Shown: positions 21,690 to 32,449 of the stretch, one piece after another
How the letters are laid out: each line of letters opens with the position of its first letter
Numbering within the stretch: the first letter of the stretch is position 1
Assembly (NCBI RefSeq): GCF_000986865.1
Contig: NZ_LAVS01000017.1
Span: forward strand, 1 to 47,808
Direction: 5' to 3'
DNA length: 47,808 bases
Source: Rheinheimera mesophila
GTDB lineage: Bacteria > Pseudomonadota > Gammaproteobacteria > Enterobacterales > Alteromonadaceae
Translations under genes and position numbers: made by a program
The notes under the pieces: model-generated
What the model saw: the letters and a program-made list of their open reading frames with translations, nothing else
Database searches by the model: none
Told to the model about the DNA's origin: nothing

Positions 21690-22103
21690 ATGAATGATTT
21701 TGTGCTCGATCTTACCCCTTTACATAATGCCACCAACAGGCTGTACGAAGGCTGGTTAAGATATCAGCAGGATATAAGTGACACTCAAATTCGTGATGGT
21801 CTGGTGCAGCGTTTTGAGTTTACTTATGAAATCAGCCATAAAATGCTGAAGCGTTACCTGGAAATGGCGTCGGCCACCCCTGAGCTATTTGATCAGATGC
21901 CTTTTCAGGATTTGATCCGCACTGGTAACGAGCAGGGGTTATTACTGGGAAGCTGGCCGGACTGGCGTTTGTATCGTGAAATGCGTGGCAAAACCAGTCA
22001 TAGCTACGATGAAGCTGTGGCTTTAGAAGTGGTAGCAGGTATTCCAAAATTTTTAGCCGAAGCTAGTCATTTATCTGAGCAGTTAGAAAAGAGGATGGCA
22101 TGA
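21690..22103 (+). CDS. HEPN-family toxin / HI0074-type nucleotidyltransferase partner
   Basis: The 137-aa helical protein belongs to the HI0074 (nucleotidyltransferase substrate-binding) family. Its C-terminal half contains REMRGKTSHSY, which fits the R-x4-H motif of HEPN ribonucleases. AGGA lies upstream of the ATG, and the last 4 nt overlap the MNT gene. In studied HEPN/MNT systems the MNT enzyme adenylylates the HEPN toxin near this motif and so inactivates it. Confidence 0.88.
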   Translation: MNDFVLDLTPLHNATNRLYEGWLRYQQDISDTQIRDGLVQRFEFTYEISHKMLKRYLEMASATPELFDQMPFQDLIRTGNEQGLLLGSWPDWRLYREMRGKTSHSYDEAVALEVVAGIPKFLAEASHLSEQLEKRMA

Positions 22104-22417
22104 GCATTAGCCAGTTAGATATCAGTGCTGAACATTTAGCCATAGTGAAGCAGATAGTGCGACAACTGGTGCCTTCCTGTGAAGTCTGGGCTTTTGGTTC
22201 ACGTGTCAAAGGGACTGCTAAGCCTTTTTCTGATTTAGATTTGGTGATTATGTCACAGCAACCTTTGTCTTTAACTTTACTGGCCAGTTTACACGAAGCC
22301 TTCTCCGAGTCTGATTTACCCTGGAAAGTCGATGTTGTGGATTGGTCGACAACAAGCCCGGAATTCAGAGCTGTGATTGAACAGCAGAAGGTCAAAGTTC
22401 AGGCTCTGGTGTTTTAA
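22100..22417 (+). CDS. Minimal nucleotidyltransferase (MNT) antitoxin
   Basis: A 105-aa protein with the polymerase-beta-like nucleotidyltransferase motif GSRVKGTAKPFSDLDLVI (the GS...D-x-D pattern) and a third acidic strand in WKVDVVDW. It is coupled to the HEPN gene by an ATGA overlap. It most likely adenylylates and neutralises the HEPN protein. Confidence 0.9.
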   Translation: MSISQLDISAEHLAIVKQIVRQLVPSCEVWAFGSRVKGTAKPFSDLDLVIMSQQPLSLTLLASLHEAFSESDLPWKVDVVDWSTTSPEFRAVIEQQKVKVQALVF

Positions 22418-22445
22418 ATTCTCCACAGCGGTATCTCAAAGTACA

Positions 22446-22473
22446 AATAAAAAGGGCTGGCCAAAGCCAACCC
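22446..22473 (-). terminator. Terminator of fadBA
   Basis: On the minus strand, stem GGGTTGGC/GCCAGCCC with loop TTTG is followed by TTTTTATTTG. It is 31 bp after the fadA stop and may also act weakly for the convergent MNT gene. Confidence 0.8.
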
Positions 22474-22504
22474 TCTTATTCAATCATTAACTTTAAGAAC
22501 GATA

Positions 22505-23686
<1,182 letters not shown>

Positions 23687-25840
23687 TTAAACCGGGTAGA
23701 ACACGGCACCAGAAGCTGCCATGGCGCGGGTTTTGTCTGTTACCTGATAGATTTCACCTAAATGGGCGTATTTGTCAGCTAAAGCCACAAAGTTCGCCAG
23801 ACCAATGGTGTCGACATAACGCAGCGGACCACCACGGAACGGAGGGAAACCTAAACCATAAATTAAGCCCATGTCTGCTTCGCCAGCAGTAGCGACAATG
23901 CCTTCTTCTAAACAGCGGATCACTTCGTTAATCATCGGCACCATACAACGGGCAATAATGTCATCGCTGCTAAACTCCACGCTGGAAGCGCCAGCTTTAG
24001 CCAGCAAGTCGTAAGCTGCTGCATCCGAATCTTTTTTCGGCTTGCCTTTAGCGTCTTTGCTGTAGGCATAGAAGCCGACACCGTTCTTCTGACCATAACG
24101 CTGTGCCTGATACATCAGAGCGACAGGGTCATTTTCGACTTTACCCATACGGCTTGGGAAACCAGCCGCCATCACGTCTGTGCAGTGGAACGCTGTGTCC
24201 AAACCCACCACGTCCAGCAAGTACGCCGGGCCCATAGGCCAGCCGAAGGTTTTTTCCATCACTTTGTCGACTTTGGCAAAGTCAGCTCCGTCTAACACCA
24301 GTTTGCTAAACCCGGCAAAGTACGGGAACAACACACGGTTGACATAAAAACCAGGGCAGTCGTTGACCACTATAGGGGACTTACCCATTTTTGCCGCGTA
24401 GGCCACCACAGCAGCGACAGTTTCTTCGCTGGTGTCTTTACCGCGGATCACCTCGACCAATGGCATCTGGTGTACAGGGTTAAAGAAATGCATACCACAG
24501 AAGCGGCTCGGGTCTTTTAAATTGGCGGCCAATGAATCAATAGAGATGGTGGAAGTATTGGAGGTAATAATGGCATCAGCCGCTACTAATTCTTCCACTT
24601 CTTTGAGTACAGCGCCTTTGATTTTTGGATTTTCTACAACAGCTTCTACGACTATATCAACAGCTTTGACTGGTTCCATGCTCAAGGTCGGCTGAATACT
24701 GGCAATCACTTTCGCCATACCCACTACATCTAACTTTTTGCGTTCAACCTGTTTGTTCAACAGCTTAGTGGCTTCGCCCATACCCAGCTCTAACGCTTTG
24801 TCGGCTATGTCTTTCATCACCACAGGCACACCTTTGAGCGCAGACTGGTAAGCGATACCGCCACCCATAATGCCTGCGCCTAAGACGGCGGCTTTTTTAA
24901 TCTCTTTGGTGGCTGTTTTGGCAGCTTTTTTCGCTTTGCCTTTAATCAACTGGTCATTGAGGAATAAGCCAATTTGCGCAGAAGCTGCAGTAGTTTTTGC
25001 CAGCTTGGCAAAAGCAGCGTTTTCTAAAGCCACAGCACCAGCACGGTCTAAACGGGCTGCGGCTTCAATAGTTTCTACCGCCACCATAGGCGCCGGGTAG
25101 TGTTTACCTGCATTGGCAAACACCATGCCTTTGGCGGTGTTGAAGCTCATAGTCGCTTCAATTTTATTTAGTTTCAGTGGCTGTAATTTGGCGGCGCGTT
25201 TTTTCTGCCAGTTTAATTTGTCGGCTATTGCATCCTTGATCATCGACAGTGCAGCGTCTTTTAATTTTTCCGGAGCTACCACCGCGTCAATAGCGCCTTC
25301 TTTTAATGCCGCCTCAGCACCACGTTCTTTGCCTGTGGTGATCCATTCCATAGCACCGTCAGCGCCAATCACCCGGGGTAAACGCACTGAACCACCAAAA
25401 CCAGGCATTAAACCCAGTTTTACTTCAGGTAAACCTACTTTGGCTGTGGTATCGGCGACACGATAATCTGCGGTTAAAGTCCACTCAAAACCACCACCTA
25501 AGGCAAAACCACGAATAGCAGCTATGGTGGGAACTGGTAAATCTTCCGCCAGGTCAAACACGTCAGAGGCAGATTTAATCCAGGGAACAAGCTGTGCTTC
25601 AGGTTGCTGGAATGTACCTAAAAATTCAGTGATGTCGGCGCCTACGATAAAAGCGTCTTTTGCGGAGGTGTAAATCACGCCTTTGAGGTTTTTATCTGCA
25701 TGCAGCAGATTCAAAGCAGCGCGACAATCTGCTAAGGTTTGTTGGTCAAATTTATTAACTGAACCGGTAGCATTAAAGGTAAACTCGGCAATACCATCTG
25801 CCAGATAGGCGACGGTGATGCTGTTACTCTGGTAGATCAT
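23687..25840 (-). CDS. fadB: Fatty acid oxidation complex alpha subunit FadB
   Basis: This 717-aa multifunctional enzyme has an N-terminal enoyl-CoA hydratase/isomerase domain ([20 protein letters not shown] and [15 protein letters not shown] with the two catalytic Glu) and a 3-hydroxyacyl-CoA dehydrogenase part ([17 protein letters not shown]-binding motif, [14 protein letters not shown] with catalytic His, [12 protein letters not shown]). It carries out the hydration and dehydrogenation steps of beta-oxidation. I place the start at ATG 25840 (MIYQSNS) with AGGAGAA upstream; an upstream in-frame start at 25888 would add 16 residues with no family match. A FadR-like site lies upstream. Confidence 0.97.
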   Translation of the reverse strand: MIYQSNSITVAYLADGIAEFTFNATGSVNKFDQQTLADCRAALNLLHADKNLKGVIYTSAKDAFIVGADITEFLGTFQQPEAQLVPWIKSASDVFDLAEDLPVPTIAAIRGFALGGGFEWTLTADYRVADTTAKVGLPEVKLGLMPGFGGSVRLPRVIGADGAMEWITTGKERGAEAALKEGAIDAVVAPEKLKDAALSMIKDAIADKLNWQKKRAAKLQPLKLNKIEATMSFNTAKGMVFANAGKHYPAPMVAVETIEAAARLDRAGAVALENAAFAKLAKTTAASAQIGLFLNDQLIKGKAKKAAKTATKEIKKAAVLGAGIMGGGIAYQSALKGVPVVMKDIADKALELGMGEATKLLNKQVERKKLDVVGMAKVIASIQPTLSMEPVKAVDIVVEAVVENPKIKGAVLKEVEELVAADAIITSNTSTISIDSLAANLKDPSRFCGMHFFNPVHQMPLVEVIRGKDTSEETVAAVVAYAAKMGKSPIVVNDCPGFYVNRVLFPYFAGFSKLVLDGADFAKVDKVMEKTFGWPMGPAYLLDVVGLDTAFHCTDVMAAGFPSRMGKVENDPVALMYQAQRYGQKNGVGFYAYSKDAKGKPKKDSDAAAYDLLAKAGASSVEFSSDDIIARCMVPMINEVIRCLEEGIVATAGEADMGLIYGLGFPPFRGGPLRYVDTIGLANFVALADKYAHLGEIYQVTDKTRAMAASGAVFYPV

Positions 25841-25887
25841 GAATGTTCTCCTTCGTCCTATAGGGTGGACTATTGCTTTTATTCGCA

Positions 25888-25902
25888 ACTGGTAAGATGA
25901 GT
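25888..25902. promoter_or_regulatory. FadR-like operator upstream of fadBA
   Basis: ACTGGTAAGATGAGT matches the core of FadR sites (ACTGGTCCGACCAGT-like) at 11 of 15 positions, and lies 47 bp upstream of the fadB start. FadR represses fad genes until long-chain acyl-CoA releases it. Whether this organism uses FadR is not shown by the window. Confidence 0.5.
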
Positions 25903-26011
25903 CTATTGCAGAGTCAGTGTGTCGTGGTTCAGTAAAAATTTCAACCGTTATTTAAACACTTGTTTGAATTTGCGATAGATGTCCCAGTAACTATAGGTGG
26001 TAAATATTTGT

Positions 26012-27934
26012 ATGTGGCGTTTCTGTTCTGTTTTCCGTCCGTCGTTTTGGTTGCTGGCCACCGCCGCCTTGTCTGTCGCCTTTCCTGCTCATGCTATTAA
26101 TGAAGGCATGCGTAAACGTTTCGAACTGGCCGAAAAAAATATTCATAAACTCACCGAAGCTCAGGCGAAAAAAGTCTTAAAAGAAATGCAGGCTTATCCA
26201 CTGCAGCCCTACCTGGAACTGGAGTTGTTAAGTAAATCGCTGGACGACACCAATGCAATAGTGCGTTTTATGCAAGAGCATCAGGGCACGCCACTGGAGC
26301 GAACCCTGCGCAAACGTTGGCTGACCTATCTGGCCGATCGCAAGCAAGCTCAGTTATTCCTGAAAAACTACCAATATGGTTCAGATGTAGTACTGGATTG
26401 TCAGGCTTTGGAAATGCGGCTGGTGCTGGAAAAGCCTGCCGCTGTATGGCCGGCAGTACGCGACTTATGGGCTGTTGGTAAAACCCGGCCTGATGAATGC
26501 GATCCTCTGTTTGAGCGTTGGCGCAAGGCTGGGCAGCGCACACCAGAAGCGGTTTGGCAGCGTGTGCTGGCGGCTGTGAAAGCCGATAATCAGCGCATGT
26601 TGCCCTATTTACGCAGCTTGTTACCGCCAGAGCAGAAGTATCTGGCTGAAAAGTGGGTGCAGGTGATGGACAATCCCGCTCTGGTTTATCGGAAGAGTTT
26701 CCTGCCACTGCGTAGCCCATTAGAGCGTGATTTAGCCGCTTATGGTATGCAGAAACTGGTGTGGAAAAAACCAGATCAGGCGATTGAGGTCTGGAATCGT
26801 TTTGCCCACGACCCGGCTTTTAGTAATGAAAATCGTGCTGTTACCGCTCGCCAAATTGCTATAGCGCTAGCCAGTAAAAACGACCCGCGCGCCGATAAGT
26901 TTATCGCCATAGTGCCTGCCCAGTACAAAGATAAGTTATTTGTGCAATGGAAACTGGCGAGTTTGCTACGCAAAAAGGATTGGTATGCTGTGATTGAGGC
27001 GGTGAAGGCATTACCGGAACAGCTCGCTAAAGACGATGCCAGTCAATATTGGTTAGCCCGGGCTTATCAGCAGGTGAACTTAAAAGAATCCTCAACCCAT
27101 ATTTATCAGCAATTGGCTAAACTGCGCAGTTACTATGGTTACTTGGCGGCAGCTCACCTGGGCGTGCCGCCCAGTTTGGCGCATAAACCAGTGCCGGTGT
27201 CTGAGACTGACTTTCTGGCTTTTAAAAGCAGTGCGCCAGTGCGCCGGATGAAAGAATGGCAAGCCATCAAAAGACCGAATGCGGCCAAACGTGAACTGAC
27301 CCATTTACAGCAATATGGTACTGATTTGCAAAAATACAGTGCCGCTAAGCTGGCTTATGAGTGGGGTTGGTACGACAACGCCATCGTTGCGTTAGCCAAA
27401 GCAGGTTATTGGGATGATGTCGACTTACGTTTCCCTATGGCCTTTAACAAAGAAATTCAAACCTACTCGAAAAAAGCCCGGGTAGACCCGGCCTGGGCTA
27501 TGGCGATAGCGCGGCGCGAAAGTACCTTTATCCCGACAGCCAAGTCACCGGTCGGCGCTCATGGCCTGATGCAAATTATGCCTGCTACAGCCAAACATAT
27601 TACCGGTCGTCGTGTGCCAGTGGAGCAGTTATACAATCCGGTCACCAATATTAACTACGGTACTTATTATCTGAATTATTTGATGAAACATACCGACAAC
27701 AATGTGGTGTTTGCGACGGCGTCCTACAACGCTGGTTTTAGCAGAGTCAAATCCTGGATCCCCAAAGATGGCTCTGTGCCGCTGGATATCTGGGTTGAGA
27801 CTATTCCCTTTAAAGAAACCCGTGACTACGTCAAAAACGTCATGATGTATTACCAGATCTACAGTCTGAAAATGCAGAGGAATCAGCATATTTTCGAACC
27901 TCTGGCGCAAATGCGGGTGGGGGTGAATGGCTGA
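26012..27934 (+). CDS. slt: Soluble lytic murein transglycosylase
   Basis: A 640-aa periplasmic enzyme. Residues 1-28 form a signal peptide ending FPAHA. A long alpha-helical superhelix (U and L domains) follows, then a C-terminal SLT catalytic domain with the Glu of ARRESTFIP (Glu503), GLMQIMPATAKHI and ASYNAGFSRVKSW. It cleaves peptidoglycan to 1,6-anhydro-muropeptides. The length is close to E. coli Slt70 (645). ATG 26012 is preferred because it begins a proper signal peptide; a GTG at 25997 is in frame. Confidence 0.95.
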   Translation: MWRFCSVFRPSFWLLATAALSVAFPAHAINEGMRKRFELAEKNIHKLTEAQAKKVLKEMQAYPLQPYLELELLSKSLDDTNAIVRFMQEHQGTPLERTLRKRWLTYLADRKQAQLFLKNYQYGSDVVLDCQALEMRLVLEKPAAVWPAVRDLWAVGKTRPDECDPLFERWRKAGQRTPEAVWQRVLAAVKADNQRMLPYLRSLLPPEQKYLAEKWVQVMDNPALVYRKSFLPLRSPLERDLAAYGMQKLVWKKPDQAIEVWNRFAHDPAFSNENRAVTARQIAIALASKNDPRADKFIAIVPAQYKDKLFVQWKLASLLRKKDWYAVIEAVKALPEQLAKDDASQYWLARAYQQVNLKESSTHIYQQLAKLRSYYGYLAAAHLGVPPSLAHKPVPVSETDFLAFKSSAPVRRMKEWQAIKRPNAAKRELTHLQQYGTDLQKYSAAKLAYEWGWYDNAIVALAKAGYWDDVDLRFPMAFNKEIQTYSKKARVDPAWAMAIARRESTFIPTAKSPVGAHGLMQIMPATAKHITGRRVPVEQLYNPVTNINYGTYYLNYLMKHTDNNVVFATASYNAGFSRVKSWIPKDGSVPLDIWVETIPFKETRDYVKNVMMYYQIYSLKMQRNQHIFEPLAQMRVGVNG

Positions 27935-27968
27935 TTTTAGTCCTTCGTTTTTCCGGCACTGCAGCCAG

Positions 27969-27995
27969 GACAACTCAGAGTCAATCTGAGTTGTC
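27969..27995. terminator. Hairpin between convergent slt and GNAT genes
   Basis: A perfect 11-bp stem GACAACTCAGA/TCTGAGTTGTC with a 5-nt loop. The stop codon of the minus-strand acetyltransferase gene lies in the loop. A T-rich tract (TTCTGATTTTTTG) follows on the plus strand, so it likely terminates slt. Confidence 0.7.
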
Positions 27996-28550
27996 TTCTG
28001 ATTTTTTGCAGTTTGAAGCAGGGATTAAAGGCAAGTACATATCGTAATTCAGCAGTTGGGTAACAAACTGCCCTACTTCAATAAAACCTGCGCGTTTATA
28101 AAGCCGTATCGCTTTGTCGTTGCCTTGTTGAGTACCTCCCATCAGCACCAGATGCCGTACTTGGTGTTGTCTGGCAAAATCCAGTAAGCAAGGCATCATT
28201 TGACTGGCTAATCCTTTGCCTTGTAAATCGTCGGCTATGGAGGGAGCCAACATGGCGTCTAATCCGGCACAAAGTTCAATACCGTACTTTTGGTAGCGCT
28301 GATAATCCTCTGGATAAGGCCGTAGATCCAGAATGACATAGCCACAAATCCGATTTTCAATCCAAAGTACCAGACGATGGCATGCTGAATCAGTTGCTTT
28401 GCACAATTCGCTGGCGTAAGCCGCGCTCAGCGGGTGGGGGCCAAAGCGTCCTTTGGTTTCCTCACTAAGTTGTTCAAAATATTGTCCCAGTTGTTGGCTA
28501 TCTGTGGGCCTGAGCGGACGCAATTGATAAAAATCTGCTACTTGATACAT
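27981..28550 (-). CDS. GNAT-family N-acetyltransferase
   Basis: A 189-aa protein with the GNAT fold: a central strand and acetyl-CoA loop in IADDLQGKGLASQMMPCLLDFA (Q/G-x-x-G/A type) and a C-terminal RLYKRAGFIEVGQF. The start segment FYQLRPLRPTDSQQLGQYFE is typical of stand-alone GNATs. The substrate is unknown. It follows the GH13 gene by 26 bp on the same strand, so the two may be co-transcribed. Confidence 0.85.
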   Translation of the reverse strand: MYQVADFYQLRPLRPTDSQQLGQYFEQLSEETKGRFGPHPLSAAYASELCKATDSACHRLVLWIENRICGYVILDLRPYPEDYQRYQKYGIELCAGLDAMLAPSIADDLQGKGLASQMMPCLLDFARQHQVRHLVLMGGTQQGNDKAIRLYKRAGFIEVGQFVTQLLNYDMYLPLIPASNCKKSEDNSD

Positions 28551-28576
28551 CGTGCCGGAACCTCTGTTATGCTCAC

Positions 28577-30226
28577 TTACAGTTTTAATTTTTTCATCTG
28601 CTCACTGAGCTGCACTATCAGAGCGGTGTTTTGGATTGGCGTTTTGTTGATCCAAACCTGGACTGAATGAGGTTCTAGTGTCAGATGAGTTAAAGAACCA
28701 AGTTCTTGTCCGTTGGCCAAATTGTGCCAGCTGCCAGATTGAGGTAAAGCCGGGATTTTTAGCTGTTGCGGTTGATCGGATTTATTCAGCAACACCAAAG
28801 CGGTTTCACTCTGTCCCTGACGTTGATAAAGCCGTAAAAAGGCCGCAGTGTGTTGCTGGTAATCAAGGTTCAACTGTAATCCACGTTGCAGCGCGATACT
28901 TTGATTTCTAAGAGCAATCACGGCTTTTAACTGCTGATGTACCGGATGTTGCGCTGCTGTCTTAAGGCGCTCTGCACCCAGATAATTGCGATTACCAGTG
29001 TGTTCCCGTTCTCCGGTCATAAAATTGATTTCTGAACCGTAGTAGATCACCGGAATGCCGCGGGAGGTGAAAAGCCAGTTGTTCGCGTTAATAAAGCCTT
29101 GGTCTGAGGCATTCATTCGTGCCATGTCATGGTTATCGTAGAAGGTCATCAGTTCATAGGGATTGGCATAAACTCCGGAATCCAGATGCAGGTGGTTCAG
29201 GATCTGACTGTAATGACTGTTTTTGTGTTCAAACACTGAGGTAATACCGTTACGGCCTGGGAAATCCAGTACGCTGACACCGCCATTTTCTGGCCAGGTA
29301 TGCTCTGCTGCTTTTTCTGCTTCGAAATTAAAACTTTCGGCAAAAATAAATATATCAGGATGCTTTTGCCGGATCTTGTCGGTAAATTTTTTCCAGAAAT
29401 GGTGCGGCATCTCTTTGATGGTATCAATCCTGATAGCGCTCGCCCCTTGTTCTATCCATTTCAGGTGTGCATTCACCAGATAATCCAGTACCGCTGGATT
29501 GTTTTCATTCAAATCAGAGAGTTGAGCCAATCCGGTGGTCTTGTTGTAGAACTGATGTAAAGGATGGGTATGACTCAATTGCTGGGGCGGCAAATTCTGA
29601 TGATCTGCAACCAGACGGCCAGATTGGTCAAATAACTGACCAAAATGACCAACCTGGCCCTTTGGCATGCTATAGGCTGGCGAGCCGTGATTGGCGACCA
29701 CATCCAGCACATAACCCAAACCCTGTTGTTTTAGCGCTGCAGTAAATTGAGCAAAATTCAGATCGGCAGACTCGAGATGTTCATCGACCTGATAGAAGTT
29801 GATGCCCCAGTAGCCGTGATAGCCTGTTTTACCCCCGTCACCATAAGGGGTGCCAAAAACTACAGGCTCTCCACCTGTAAAAACATAATCCGGATTATCT
29901 ACTATAGGCGTGGTCCAGACATAGCTGAACCCCAGGTCTTTGATATAGTTTGCATGCTGAACTATGCCTTTAAAGTCCCCGCCCAGATAACCGATATTGG
30001 CGCTACGTCCATCCGGACCGAGCAGGGGTCTGTTGAAGGTTGATTGACCAGGCAGGCCCTGCTGCACAAAGTTATTAGTCGGATCGCCATCGACAAAACG
30101 ATCCGTCAGCAAAAAATATACAGTTTCTTTGGCAAAAGGTTCTAAAGTACCGTATAGCTCTGCTTTGGCGGCAACAACAGAGGTGCTGGTTAAAGAACAT
30201 AACAGGATCAGGGCTGTTGTTTTCAT
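28577..30226 (-). CDS. Exported GH13 alpha-amylase-family enzyme
   Basis: The 549-aa protein starts with a signal peptide (MKTTALILLCSLTSTSVVAAKA). Its GH13 barrel has DVVANH (region I), AIRIDTIKEM with nucleophile Asp268 (region II), FIFAESFNF with acid/base Glu297 (region III), and FYDNHDM with Asp367 (region IV). A C-terminal beta domain follows. FLLTDRFVDGDPTNN near the N-terminus is seen in secreted amylases and cyclodextrin-acting enzymes. It should cleave alpha-1,4-glucans in the periplasm or outside the cell. No maltose transport genes are nearby. Confidence 0.92.
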   Translation of the reverse strand: MKTTALILLCSLTSTSVVAAKAELYGTLEPFAKETVYFLLTDRFVDGDPTNNFVQQGLPGQSTFNRPLLGPDGRSANIGYLGGDFKGIVQHANYIKDLGFSYVWTTPIVDNPDYVFTGGEPVVFGTPYGDGGKTGYHGYWGINFYQVDEHLESADLNFAQFTAALKQQGLGYVLDVVANHGSPAYSMPKGQVGHFGQLFDQSGRLVADHQNLPPQQLSHTHPLHQFYNKTTGLAQLSDLNENNPAVLDYLVNAHLKWIEQGASAIRIDTIKEMPHHFWKKFTDKIRQKHPDIFIFAESFNFEAEKAAEHTWPENGGVSVLDFPGRNGITSVFEHKNSHYSQILNHLHLDSGVYANPYELMTFYDNHDMARMNASDQGFINANNWLFTSRGIPVIYYGSEINFMTGEREHTGNRNYLGAERLKTAAQHPVHQQLKAVIALRNQSIALQRGLQLNLDYQQHTAAFLRLYQRQGQSETALVLLNKSDQPQQLKIPALPQSGSWHNLANGQELGSLTHLTLEPHSVQVWINKTPIQNTALIVQLSEQMKKLKL

Positions 30227-30371
30227 TCAGTAACTCCTTAGATTTAAGGGCACGCTAGCAGATAGCAACAGGTTATCGAAGATGAATTCGTATGGAGTTC
30301 TGTGACAGTTTGTAATTGGCGACTAAGCGGTCCACACGCTGAGGTATGACTGCAAAATCATAACTTTGTTA

Positions 30372-30385
30372 AGGTTGGATAACCT
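30372..30385. promoter_or_regulatory. Small dyad in the amylase-pepQ intergenic region
   Basis: AGGTT-GGAT-AACCT is an inverted repeat in the 253-bp gap between divergent genes. It could be a regulator site, but the arms are short. Nothing else definite is seen in this gap. Confidence 0.3.
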
Positions 30386-30461
30386 GGTTAAATTTAACGG
30401 GGGCTATCACAGTTAATCCAGCGTGGTACACTTGGCCTGTACTGATTATTTTTATTGATAA

Positions 30462-31802
<1,341 letters not shown>

Positions 31803-31810
31803 GTCATTTC

Positions 31811-32449
31811 ATGTCAGGTGACTGGGTATTGGCTAAAACGGCTTCGTTTGAGCAGGAAATCAAACGCAGCCGTTTTTTATGTACTTTATGGCCGATCCAA
31901 AGTCTGGCAGAAGGCCAGCAGATTATTCGCCAGCAAAAACAGCAACATCCACAAGCGGCTCATGTCTGTAGTGCTATGCTGTTGCCAGCAGGTGCAACCG
32001 GGCAGCCACAAGCCTTCAGTGATGACGGCGAACCTTCGGGGACGGCAGGCAAACCTATGCTGGCGGTGTTGCAAGGTTCTGGTATGGTGGGGCTTTGTGC
32101 TACTGTGGTGCGTTATTATGGCGGTATTCAGCTCGGCACAGGTGGATTAGTTCGAGCTTATAGCGAGGCGGTGCGCCAAGCGTTGACGCTGGCAGAGCGC
32201 GAATTTATACCAGTGCGGCTGCACGCCAGTCTGACATTGCCTTATGCTGTGTTTGAAGCCATGCAGCGTGTCTGGCAACATCGCTGGCTGATCGATCAGC
32301 AAGAGTTTGAGCAGCAAGTGCACTTAACGGTGCGTATTGCGCAAAGTGACCAACAGGAATTTGAACAGCAGTTTATGCAGACCATGATCAGACTGAAAGA
32401 ACCACAAGCCACCTTGGTGTGGCATCACTCGTCAGAGCAGGATTCCTGA
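31811..32449 (+). CDS. yigZ: YigZ/IMPACT family protein
   Basis: The 212-aa protein has the UPF0029/Impact N-terminal domain: IKRSRFLCTLWPIQ, the AHVCSAMLL strand, DDGEPSGTAGKPML and VVRYYGGIQLGTGGLVRAYSEA, all strongly conserved. A ferredoxin-like C-terminal domain follows. The role is not firmly known; eukaryotic IMPACT proteins modulate GCN2. It lies between pepQ and trkH as in enterobacteria, and its TGA overlaps the trkH ATG (TGATG). Confidence 0.94.
   Translation: MSGDWVLAKTASFEQEIKRSRFLCTLWPIQSLAEGQQIIRQQKQQHPQAAHVCSAMLLPAGATGQPQAFSDDGEPSGTAGKPMLAVLQGSGMVGLCATVVRYYGGIQLGTGGLVRAYSEAVRQALTLAEREFIPVRLHASLTLPYAVFEAMQRVWQHRWLIDQQEFEQQVHLTVRIAQSDQQEFEQQFMQTMIRLKEPQATLVWHHSSEQDS

Noticed and set aside
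22196-22211. CACGTG in the MNT gene as another parS site
   Set aside because: Only the central hexamer and a few flanking bases fit; the outer arms do not match.
26268-26720. A 150-aa minus-strand open frame inside slt
   Set aside because: It is an antisense shadow of the slt helical domain with no recognisable motif.
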